Under the pieces are notes generated by a model. That model ran no database searches. It was not told the origin of the DNA and worked only from the letters and a program-made list of their open reading frames with translations. DNA of 64,000 nt. It comes from Pomphorhynchus laevis (taxonomy: Eukaryota; Acanthocephala; Palaeacanthocephala; Echinorhynchida; Pomphorhynchidae). Of this stretch, positions 38,050 to 48,088 are shown piece after piece (the first letter of the stretch is position 1; every line of letters begins with the position of its first letter). The stretch covers positions 124,001 to 188,000 of the forward strand of contig WNNJ02002083.1 of the NCBI GenBank assembly GCA_012934845.2. The letters are read 5' to 3'. The position numbers were made by a program, and so were the translations under genes.

Positions 38050-38375
38050 GTGATACATGTAAGCCCTACGCGAAAGAATGACGAATGCCGTTTCGTCATC
38101 ACAATGACTCATCGGTGGCAGATCCCTCCCACTATTGGATGCAGAGGTGGACTAGTAGACGGCAATCAACGAATGAATCATGTGAATGATGTACCAGACA
38201 ATTTATAGTAACATCATCAGAGTGCTAGATCAGCACTACAACTTTACCAAATAAGATCATAAGCTAAAAATGTCCTCCTCTGCATTTAGTAGTGGGATGG
38301 ATTTGGCACTGATGAGTCATTGTGATGACGAAACGACATTCGTCATTCTTTCGCGTTGGGCTTATGCGTATTACA
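38050..38375. repeat. Inverted pair of a hammerhead-like dispersed repeat
   Basis: Arms at about 38,058-38,152 and 38,275-38,372 are inverted copies (ACGCGAAAGAATGACGAATG, CGTTTCGTCATCACAATGACTC). On the + strand the right arm reads CTGATGA (38,318-324), GTCAT loop ATGAC, GAAAC GACATT, the normal hammerhead order for these two strands. Upstream it has AATGTCCTCCTCTGC. Related copies are at 50,190 and 50,495. A proper stem I next to the core could not be found, so this is called a repeat and not a ribozyme. Confidence 0.65.
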
Positions 38376-38814
38376 AGAAATTCACACGGAATGGTATCAT
38401 TTGAGTAAATTCATATAAATTACATTGTAATTATTAATTTAAGTAAATCAAACACTGTAACTTTTTATAAATAATGTTATTTTTACAAGTAACTATTTAT
38501 TTCGATTAACTTTTTTGTTCTGATGATGTTAATTGTGATTTTGCTCACTGATATAGCTCCCAATAACAAATTATAAAAATTTCAAAAAATACATTTGGTG
38601 TGTTTAAAAAATGTTGGGGACAATTGATAAGATACATTGAGCACAAATAGTATTTACACGGATGTCTATATAAGATAACAACAGTTAATGATCAAAATTC
38701 GCACACATTTGTTGATTTTCATTAAGTTGTATTCATGTAATATGTTATTTGGTACTAATTTGATATTATTAATATTATAATATCGTTGAGAATTGCTTTC
38801 GGGTCAAATGTAAC

Positions 38815-38875
38815 TTTTTTATTGCGAACCATCCCCGAGAATAAGGTATTCTCGGGGATGGTTCGCAATAAAAAA
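38815..38875. repeat. Perfect 29-bp hairpin with a 3-nt loop
   Basis: The arms (TTTTTTATTGCGAACC, ATCCCCGAGAATA, loop AGG, then the exact complement) match with no mismatch over 29 bp. It is GC-richer than its surroundings. No gene is nearby; the frames across it are artefacts of the palindrome. Confidence 0.9.
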
Positions 38876-39054
38876 AATATTATAATAAATAAATATTTTT
38901 TATAAAAATTTATAATCAAGATTATTTTAATATTCATGCTATTAAGATTACCCAATATAGTAACCTTTAATTGAAATAACAATCACACTTATAATTACAT
39001 TTTATATCAGTTGTTGTCTTTAAATTGTTATCTTTAAAAACTAATTCAAATGAT

Positions 39055-39491
39055 ATTTTGCATGAGCATTCATGCATACCATATAATATAAAATATAATA
39101 CATTAAATAATGAAATTTTAAGAATTGCATCAATTTATAACGATATTGGTTTAATCATATAATTTATAACTATATTGGTTTACGTTACCTTAATCATATT
39201 CGGTACATTTAATGTTGACTAACGATGACTCGACTCGTCTGCTTTTATAGGCAATTAGATTTAATGACAGACTTTCTTAATAATTTTTCAAATTTAAGAA
39301 TTGCAACAATATGTAATGATATTGGCTTTCTTCAAAATCATTTAAATAATTTAATAGATACATATTTTAAACTAGGTTACTACAAAAATACCATCAAGCA
39401 GAAAATAGTAAAATATATAAATCAACATAATAATATAAAAAATAAATTTAAAATCATTAGCGAAAAAGTTTTATGGATGGATAATAAATAA
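39055..39491 (+). pseudogene. Penelope-like RT thumb region and 3' end of frame
   Basis: 39,061-39,190 reads HEHSCIPYNIKYNTLNNEILRIASIYNDIG. After a duplication, 39,225-39,491 gives an open segment with NLRIATICNDIGFLQNHLN, a lysine-rich helix and a stop after LWMDNK. This is the end of the RT thumb in this PLE family. It is the best preserved 3' end of the RT frame in the window and is followed within 50 bp by the conserved PLE-associated block. Confidence 0.8.
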
Positions 39492-39529
39492 TATACATTT
39501 TATTAGACTAAGATAATATATAATAAAAT

Positions 39530-39730
39530 TTAATAAGAGTAAATACATCCTTAGCATGTATTTGGCCTCTCTGCTGTGTTGTATCGAGAAATAAAGGACC
39601 GAAACCTGATAGCATAGAAGTTCCTCCTAATTACCTCTAATTATTATTCTGGTACAACGTCTGTTTTTTATAAGTCAATTCATAAAAATTACGTTTATTT
39701 TTAATTTAAATTTTATTTTAACTTGATTTA
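39530..39730 (+). repeat. PLE-associated block directly after the RT stop
   Basis: Holds CTCTGCTGTG, GTATCGAGAAAT, GGACCGAAACCTGATAGC, CATAGAAGTTCCTC, CTAATTACCTC, ACAACGTCTG and the TTAGTCAATTCAT-like tail. Its place 40-50 bp after the RT stop, repeated at 47.4 kb and on the minus strand at 36.2 kb, shows that it is part of the PLE and not an independent insertion. Confidence 0.85.
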
Positions 39731-40288
39731 AATTATAGAAAATCTAAAAACAATTATTAATTTTAATATTTAATTATTAAATTTTGATTTAGCATTATTT
39801 TGTTTTGTTTATTTTATAATTATATTAAATACGTAGACTCAGTTAGCTGATTTAATTTGTTCTACTGACATGTTATTATTGACCTGTGGACTTTTTTTCC
39901 TGGTAATATGACCTCTGTCAGAAATACTGAAACTATGTATTATTGGTTACGACTTTACTATTATTTTTTTATTTTCAAACAAGTTTGATGAATTATTAAT
40001 TCTTAAAAAAGGGAGAAGTTTGCACCCCAAGGTGTCTACACTTTAAAATGTAAACTGCTTCACGTGATCACGTTTAAGAGACCAGGTAATTGCCAATAGC
40101 TAGGTCGCGTAGAGCGTGGAGTGAAGGTGGTAGATCTTTATAGATCTTGTTCCAGCCTGCAACCGCCTTAAGCAGGGCAGCCCCCTGTCAGATGCTGCTG
40201 GATGGCCCGTTGTAAGTTTAGTCTAAGTCAACTAAACTAGGTGGCGACACCAAAAAAGCAACGTTAAAAATTATGACTTAAAAGTTAC

Positions 40289-40570
40289 ATGTACTCAACC
40301 ATATTGGAAAAATACGTAAGTACTAATGATTTCAATTTTAGATCTTTTAAATGTAACAGAAAAAATTGTATAATTTGTGATGTTATAAATAATAATAATT
40401 GTATCGTAAGTAATACGCCAAACAAATGTTTTTCATTAAATATTAATAATAATTGTAACTGCAATACCGCAGGTGTAGTGTATCTTATACAATGTACATG
40501 TGGATTGCAATATATAGGAAAAACATATCAAATGTTAAAAACTAGGTTTAGGCAACATATATATATATAA
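40289..40570 (+). pseudogene. Truncated PLE GIY-YIG endonuclease, unit 1
   Basis: Begins with ATG after the leader. It has a CxxC-type motif (CNRKNCIIC) at residues 24-32, an asparagine-rich linker and the GIY-YIG core VVYLIQCTCGLQYIGKTYQ with the downstream arginine segment LKTRFRQH. The family usually needs about 60 more residues with the catalytic glutamate and asparagine; here the frame is lost in an ATATAT run and the unit is cut by the tandem junction. One NNN codon more than units 2 and 3. Confidence 0.8.
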
Positions 40571-41001
40571 TATACAGCATAATAGTCAAACTATATTTCA
40601 TAAACATAGGAGATTAATAGGACACGATATAGGATACTGTAAATTATTTATTTTAGAACATTGCTCAAGCAAGTTTGATGAATTTTATTTTATTTTTTAT
40701 ATTTCTTATAAATTATCTCAAAAAGGGAGAAGTTTGCATCCCAGGGAGTTCACACTTTAAAATGTAAACTGCTTCACGCAATCACGTTTGAAAGACCTGT
40801 TAATGGCCAATAGCTAGGTCGCATAGCACGTTGAGTGAAGGTGGTAGATCTTTATAGATCTTGTTCCAGCCTGCAACCGCCTTAAGCAGGGCAGCCCCCT
40901 GTCAGATGCTGCTGGATTGCCCGTTGTAAGTTTAGTCTGAGTCAACTAAACTAGGTGGCGACACCGAAAAAGCAACGTTAAAATTATGACCTAAAAGTTA
41001 C

Positions 41002-41325
41002 ATGTACTCAACCATATTGGAAAAATACGTAAGTACTAATGATTTCAATTTTAGATCTTTTAAATGTAACAGAAAAAATTGTATAATTTGTGATGTTATA
41101 AATAATAATTGTATCGTAAGTAATACGCCAAACAAATGTTTTTCATTAAATATTAATAATAATTGTAACTGCAATACCGCAGGTGTAGTGTATCTTATAC
41201 AATGTACATGTGGATTGCAATATATAGGAAAAACATATCAAATGTTAAAAACTAGGTTTAGGCAACACATATATATAATATACAGCATAATAGTCAAACT
41301 ATATTTCATAAACATAGGAGATTAA
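41002..41325 (+). pseudogene. Truncated PLE GIY-YIG endonuclease, unit 2
   Basis: As unit 1, nearly identical, with the frame running 107 codons because the ATATAT run differs in length. The last 15 codons are out of frame with the intact-type reading FHKH...LIGHD seen at 21,294. Confidence 0.8.
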
Positions 41326-41710
41326 TAGGACACGATATAGGATACTGTAAATTATTTATTTTAGAACATTGCTCAAGCAAGTTTGATGAATTTTATTTTA
41401 TTTTTTCTATTTCTTATAAATTATCTCAAAAAGGGAGAAGTTTGCATCCCAGGGTGTTTACACTTTAAAATGTAAACTGCTTCACGCAATCACGTTTGAA
41501 AGACCTGTTAATGGCCAATAGCTAGGTCGCATAGCACGTTGAGTGAAGGTGGTAGATCTTTATAGATCTTGTTCCAGCCTGCAACCGCCTTAAGCAGGGC
41601 AGCCCCCTGTCAGATGCTGCTGGATTGCCCGTTGTAAGTTTAGTCTGAGTCAACTAAACTAGGTGGCGACACCGAAAAAGCAACGTTAAAAATTATGACT
41701 TAAAAGTTAC

Positions 41711-42034
41711 ATGTACTCAACCATATTGGAAAAATACGTAAGTACTAATGATTTCAATTTTAGATCTTTTAAATGTAACAGAAAAAATTGTATAATTTGT
41801 GATGTTATAAATAATAATTGTATCGTAAGTAATACGCCAAACAAATGTTTTTCATTAAATATTAATAATAATTGTAACTGCAATACCGCAGGTGTAGTGT
41901 ATCTTATACAATGTACATGTGGATTGCAATATATAGGAAAAACATATCAAATGTTAAAAACTAGGTTTAGACAACACATATATATAATATACAGCATAAT
42001 AGTCAAACTATATTTCATAAACATAGGAGATTAA
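41711..42034 (+). pseudogene. Truncated PLE GIY-YIG endonuclease, unit 3
   Basis: Identical in protein to unit 2. The near identity of units 2 and 3 points to recent amplification. A fourth start at 42,418 is cut after the CxxC segment. Confidence 0.8.
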
Positions 42035-42570
42035 TAGGACACGATATAGGATACTGTAAATTATTTATTTTAGAACATTGCTCAAGCAAGTTTGATGAAT
42101 TTTATTTTATTTTTTCTATTTCTTATCAATTATCTCAAAAAGGGAGAAGTTTGCATCACAGGGAGTTTACACTTTAAAATGTAAACTGCTTCTCGCAATC
42201 ACGTTTGACAGACCTGTTAATGGCCAATAGCTAGGTCGCATAGCACGTTGAGTGAAGGTGGTAGATCTTTATAGATCTTGTTCCAGCCTGCAACCGCCTT
42301 AAGCAGGGCAGCCCCTTGTCAGATGCTGCTGGATGGCCAGTTGTAAGTTTAGTCTTAGTCAACTAAACTAGGTGGCGACACCGAAAAAGCAACGTTAAAA
42401 TTATGACTTAAAAGTTACATGTACTCAACAATATTGGAAAAATACGTAAGCACTAATGATTTCAATTTTATATCTTTTAAATGTAACAGAAAAAATTGTA
42501 TAATTTGTGATGTTATAAATAATAATAATTGTATCGTAAGTAATACGCCAAACAAATGTTTTAATTGTTT

Positions 42571-44915
42571 GGCGTATATATTTCAAATGTTTTGATTTAA
42601 ATTATAGAAAATTTAAATTATAGAAAATCTAAAAACAATTATTAATTTTATTATTTAATTATTAAATTTTGATTTAGCATTATTATGTTTTGTTTATTTT
42701 ATAATTATATAACAATACGTAGACTCAGTTAGCTGATTTAATTGTAAAAATAATAGTTTTTACACGCATACACTCTGCTTGGAATCGATCCTAATCTTTG
42801 ATAGCAATTTTTCAATTTTGATGTATACTCAGAGTATAACGGGAAAACCATAATTTTTTTAGTAATTTCCCAATTTTGCTGGATACTCACAGAAAAACGG
42901 GAAAACTGATACGTACTCCTATTTTATGTTACTGATAATTAAGTGAGTAATAGATCATGAAAGAGCGCTAATTTCGCTTCTTTGACAGCCTACCAATTAA
43001 ATGTTGAACCTTAGATCACTTCTAAGCTAATAATCTTCCCCTTTAAAGGAATAAAATTAGGATTGATAATACAATAATATATAATATATAATAAATATAT
43101 ATTATATATAATATACTGTATAATATATTATATCTATATCTGATATATAGTTATAAATATATATATAATTTTATACAATCATCACCTACGAATTTAAAAA
43201 ATCATTTTTAAATTAATAACTTCCAAACATTTTGTATAATTAAAAGTATCAATTTAATATTATACAATATTATTTAAGTTTTCATATATATAATTATTCA
43301 CTTACTGAATAAATAGCAGGTAGTTTGGCAAACTTTTTCAATTATTTTATCAATTGATATTAATAAGCTTCAATATTCTCACAGTATTTGATATTTCCAA
43401 AAGCAATACTTATTTGCACTCTCAATTCAATAAATATAAAATGAAAAAGATTTTTAGTAAAATATGTCCTTAATTGTTTTGCAGACATTATAGGGTCGTC
43501 TTGTCTGACATTAAGATAAAGCGTTCAATAAACGCTATATTCTCAATTACATATCGCGAATCTTATGGAAATATATAGAAGTATATTGTTTCATTTTTTC
43601 TTACGCTTGTTGATCAATTTAATTTCCAAAGTCTGCATATTACATGTACACATCTCAAACGATATGTAACTGTATTCGGAAAGGATGCAATTTCAAAAGT
43701 TTGTTTAGCAATAATTACTTTTCTGTAATGTAATAATTTAGACGTGAATTTGTTATTAAACAAAAGTGACAATTTATTATACAAACAAAGGACATATTCA
43801 TAAATCTAACTATAGCAATTTAAACATCGTATTATCGTAGTATTTTTAATTCCACCTTTAGCTACCACGTTTTAATATGAATTCTTTAAAAAATTAGTGA
43901 ATTTTAGAGATTTACAAAAATTTGTAATTCAAGTCATTTGAGGCGAAATTTTTATATTAATTAAAAATATAAAATAAATAACAAAAATATCAAATTTCAG
44001 TGTAACTTATCAAAGTCGATAGATTAAATCACATCACTTAACTTAGAATGATCTTGGCTGATCTCATAAGTTAGAATCAAATTAAGACAACGTCAAAATT
44101 ATATTTAAATCAGTTAACTAGAATTGAGATAATATGTCATCAGAATGAACCTCTACGTTATTAGTTATCGGTCTCTATTACTCAACTATTACTCAGATAT
44201 TAGCTGCGCCAAATACGCCAATTTTATATTTTTGCTAATGTAAAGTGATTATCCCTAGTCATTTCTTATTCTAACGAACAAGGAACTATCCATCCATAAA
44301 ACTTGCCCGCTTAAGAGTTTGAATTTATTTCTAAAAGATTTTTAATAATTTATACATTTGACAATATTTCTTCGGCTGTTTTATAGTATAAAAGAAAATA
44401 TTAAAGAAAGTATTAATAAATATTATAAATATTTATTAATAATTAATAAAATTAAATTAATGCATTTAAATTAATTTATTGATTTTAAATTTAATTGATA
44501 TATAATTAAATATAAATTATATTACAATTAATATTAATTATATTATATTATAATTAATTATTAATGTTAATTTATTAATTTATTTGGTTTCATATTTTTA
44601 CCAGATTTCTGCTATTGTTACTCAACTTAACATAGCATAGTGAAAATACATGCCAATGATATGTTTCTTTTGATGTAATCTGTTTATGTAGAGTAATATT
44701 TTGTTATAGTACAGAGTATACTATTTACCATCTATAGATATTTTCTATTAAAGAGTTGAAATTTATTTTTTATATTTACCAATAAAATATAATTAAAAAT
44801 AAAGTCGGTAATTAAAGTTAATACTTTCAAATTATTTCACAAAATATGATGTTAGAATAAGATATGATAAGGTTTTATTGATTTCCATTGATTTTTTGAT
44901 ATATGCAATAAACGG
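42571..44915. other. AT-rich region
   Basis: Starts with a piece of PLE tail (GATTTAGCATTATTATGTT, CGTAGACTCAGTTAGCTG) at 42,600-42,740. A run of ATATAT repeats is at 43,070-43,170. No genes recognised. Confidence 0.5.
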
Positions 44916-44921
44916 GAATCG

Positions 44922-44990
44922 AACTTGAGATGGTGTAATTTATTCGAGATGCCACTAAACCAATTTGGGCAACGTAAAAAACGATGTGAT
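44922..44990 (-). tRNA. Degenerate tRNA-like sequence with A and B boxes
   Basis: The minus strand has TGGTTTAGTGGCATCTC (A-box-like) and, 20 bases on, AAGTTCGATTCC (B-box-like, GTTCGATTCC). The arms do not pair: the T stem and acceptor stem fail and no intron-free cloverleaf forms. It may be a tRNA pseudogene or the head of a decayed tRNA-derived SINE. Confidence 0.3.
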
Positions 44991-45920
44991 TTGCGTATTT
45001 TCGCATATTTTTAGATAACCAGATAACATGATTAGCATAATAAAGTTGTAAAGACTATGAAATCTCAAATCGGTTCTAAAGGGAACTATATCTCAGGAAG
45101 TCTTAAAAAAGTTTAAAATACAGACTAAACAAAAGGTTTTAAGTATTTGTCTTGGTTTATAGCTATTTATATCATCATTTCGATGATGAATTTCATTAAA
45201 AAATAATTAAGAAGGAGCACACGGATATAATGTTTCCCGATGTTCAAAAACTTCATAATGAAAAACCATCTGGTATAAGACTATAATCTAAGGAGGGAAA
45301 TTTTACAGATTATAAGTAGGAAATTACAATCTATTAAAATTTACATTGTAATTTTTTGAAGATGCTAACAGAGTAATAAAAACAAATGATTCTTAAGGAA
45401 AATAAAAATATCCTATTTAATACTGGGCTATACCTGATACTAAAGAATTCAAAATAAACTTTTCAGGGGTCAAAATATTCAACTAAAATATATTTTTATT
45501 CAATTTATTGTACGGAATTTTTATTCAATTTATAAATTTTTTAAGATAAAACTATAAGGCTTTATATGCTCTAAAATTTAATTGAATTATTTATTATATA
45601 ATGAAATTTTAAATAAATTAATTTAATAATTTAATTATTTAATAATTTAGTTTACATATATAAACTATTTTGTTTAATTATAGTTTAATAACCCTTTAAT
45701 ATATTATAAGCCTTATAATGTTATAGCCTTATATAATTATAAAGTTAAAACACTACTTTCATAGTGTGTATATAATCAGCTACTCAGTTTTATGAGGTTA
45801 AATAATAAGAGCTAAAAAATTAAATAATAAAATTTTGGTAGAACACTTTATGTTCATTCTAACCATAGTTATATGGTTCATAATATATTATATTCTCTTA
45901 AAAATATTGTAAGAATTCTC
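44991..45920. other. AT-rich region
   Basis: Nothing recognised. Confidence 0.5.
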
Positions 45921-46080
45921 TGATATTAACACTATCAAATTTTTGAGTGTTAATTATATGTTGCTCATTATGACATATATCTCATGTCATATTCGGCTCG
46001 TCTAGAATTCATATTTTACGTTTTCGAGTATAGAAATGAGAAGAAAATGAGAATAAAAATATAAAATAAATTGCGATATA
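45905..46080 (+). repeat. Dispersed repeat pair, copy 1
   Basis: About 160 bp (ATCAAATTTTTGAGTG, CATATTCGGCTCGTCTAG, AATGAGAAGAAAATG) recurs at 47,918-48,088. A third, diverged start is at 46,868-46,925. Confidence 0.8.
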
Positions 46081-47305
46081 ACATAATGATATTGTCATAT
46101 CATTATGACATATAGCTCATGTCAGATTCTATATTCATATATTTATATCAGACACTTTAAATTGCTTTAATTTTGTATGCGGTTATACACAATTAATAAT
46201 ACACAATGTGTAATGTTAGCTTAATCCATATATCATGAATAATTCTAATATGTATTTACTATATATAGAACATATTAAAATTAATATGTTAATATTAAAA
46301 TTAATATTAATTTACAAAATATTATTTAATATGATACAATGTGTACAATATAACATTGGATAATATTTTTGTCTATTAAATTGAACAAATTTGAGTGCAT
46401 ATTGAATTAGCCCCCATAAGACAGATTTTTTAGTTAGCCAATTTTTTAGTGAACTAATATTTATATAAATCCTTTTCGATGGAAATTTTCATCAATTTTA
46501 CTTACAGATAGTAGCGACCGAGCGTAAAGTGAAGATGGGTTGAAGGCTATAAATAGTATATATACTGCGTTGCAATTGTCAGAATAAGTTGATAAATTGA
46601 TAATTTTAATGTGAACTAACTGAAAGAGTACATCAAAATCTGTTATTGCGTATTTTAATGTTATATATGGATTGCAGTGTAATGTTTCCAAGTGTAATCT
46701 CTGGAAAATAGCTCCAGTTTGGATAGCTCAAATGTCGACTAAGATAACGAAAATAAAACGTTTACTTTGAATTCATTTACAGGGAAATATTTTTTAATTA
46801 AATTAACGTTAACTATAATTCTAGTAATCATTTTTATTAGAATTATTAAAAGCATTTAATATTATTTTAAGAATATTGTAAGAATTTTATGATATCAACA
46901 TTATTCAAACTGTTTTGGAATGTTTGACTATTCGTTCAGGACGTGATTCTGGTGTCAGCATTTATGTAGGTAAAAGTGTATACAGCTATATTTACCGTTT
47001 TAATTTACTTTTCCATGGATAGACTATACATTGGATACTTCAATTTCATTTAATATTTGCTCATTATGTGCATAATCTTTTACAAAATCTTGCACATGAC
47101 ACGCGGTGTTCTCATTTCTAAGTTGACTTATTTTCAAAGTTGTAAATACATTTTTAAATACCTAATGTGTCTTTGCATTATAAAAACTAAACAAATTCAA
47201 AATTACTACAATGGACATTCCCTAAAGTAGACGTGAGCGGCAAATGTTTTCGCATTAATAAACTTGTTTAAATTTTAATCAAATAAAATAGTTTCTAATA
47301 TAAAG
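46081..47305. other. AT-rich region
   Basis: A 76-codon minus-strand frame at 46,461-46,691 matches nothing recognised and is probably chance. Nothing else seen. Confidence 0.5.
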
Positions 47306-47760
47306 AAATAATATAAAGAATAAATTTAAACTCGTAAGTGGCAAATTTTTATGGATGGATAATAAATAATATACTTTGCATTAGAATAAGATACTAGATA
47401 GTTTTATCAGAGGAAATACATCATTAGCATGTATTTGGCCCCGCTGCTATGTTGGGTAGAGGAGTTAGGGGCCGAAACCTGATAGCATAGCAGTTCCTCC
47501 TGATGACCTCTAATTCTTATTCTGATATAACGTCTGTTATTTATTAGTCAATTCATAAAAATGACGTTTATTTTAAATTTATTTTTTTTAACTTGATTTA
47601 AATTATATAAAATCTAAAAACAATTATTAATTTTATTATTTAATTATTAAATTTTGATTTAGCATTATTATGTTCTGTTTATTTTATAATTATATTAAAT
47701 ACATAGACTCAGTTAGCTGATTTGATTGTAAAAAAATCTATCCATCCTGATCTGTATTTT
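47306..47760 (+). repeat. PLE RT 3' end and best-preserved PLE-associated block
   Basis: 47,312-47,369 is the last part of the RT frame (...NKFKLVSGKFLWMDNK, stop). The block follows: CTGCTATG 47,444-451, GTA 47,456-458, GAGGA 47,459-463, GAAAC 47,474-478, CATAGCAG 47,486-493, TTCCTC 47,494-499, CTGATGA 47,500-506, CCTCTAA 47,507-513. Then the tail TTATTAGTCAATTCAT and the element end CATAGACTCAGTTAGCTG. CTGCTATG pairs with CATAGCAG and GAGGA with TCCTC, but these pairings cross each other. Confidence 0.85.
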
Positions 47761-47769
47761 AAATTGGTG

Positions 47770-47917
47770 TTTACCAATAATGACTTTTCAAGAGGAAATA
47801 CGTCCTTAAGACGTATTTGGCCTCGCTGCTATGTTGGGTAGAGGAGTCAGGGGCCGAAACCTGATAGCATAACAGTTCCTCCTGATGACCTCTAATTCTT
47901 ATTCTCATACAATTCTC
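47770..47917 (+). repeat. PLE-associated block copy
   Basis: Close relative of the preceding copy (CGTCCTTAAGACGTATTTGG, GGGTAGAGGAGTCAGGGG, CCTCCTGATGACCTC), cut at TTCTCATAC where the 160-bp dispersed repeat begins. Confidence 0.85.
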
Positions 47918-48088
47918 TGATATCAACACTATCAAATTTTTGAGTGTTAATTATATGTAGCTCATTATGACATATAGCTCATGTCATATTCGGCTCATCT
48001 AGAATTCATATTTTACGTTTTCAAGTAAAAAAATGAGAAGAAAATGCATTTTAAAAAAAATAAAAATATAAAATAAATTGTGATATCA
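47918..48088 (+). repeat. Dispersed repeat pair, copy 2
   Basis: Second copy of the 160-bp repeat at 45,905-46,080, joined directly to a PLE-associated block. Confidence 0.8.

Larger units (their letters stand above)
40000..42570 (+). repeat. Tandem array of a PLE unit of about 710 bp, 3.6 copies
   Basis: Units start at AAAGGGAGAAGTTTGCA at about 40,008, 40,722, 41,429 and 42,139; the last is cut at about 42,565. Each unit has a non-coding, more GC-rich leader of about 280 bp (TCACGTTT, GGTCGCATAGCACGTTGAG, CAGCCTGCAACCGCC, CAGATGCTGCTGGAT) and then the start of the GIY-YIG frame, joined after GAACATTGCTCAAGC to the next leader. Tandem 5'-part repetition of this kind is known for PLEs (so-called pLTRs). 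In every unit the leader ends with CGTTG, hairpin AGTTTAGT/ACTAAACT, hairpin GGTG-GCGA-CACC, and CAACG, which closes a three-way junction just before the coding start. Confidence 0.9.

Noticed and set aside
38023-38208. 61-codon frame with mixed composition
   Set aside because: Falls across one arm of the inverted hammerhead-like repeat; no family recognised.
40200-42420. GGTG-GCGA-CACC-GAAA in the PLE leader as a complete hammerhead
   Set aside because: No CTGANGA strand lies between the two hairpins in any of the four units, so the core is incomplete.
43070-43170. ATATAT run as a replication or regulatory element
   Set aside because: Simple repeat in very AT-rich DNA; no further structure supports a function.
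47420-47520. PLE-associated block as a confirmed ribozyme
   Set aside because: Stem II does not covary between copies and the arms that should be far apart in a hammerhead are adjacent. Kept as an interesting block, not as an RNA gene.
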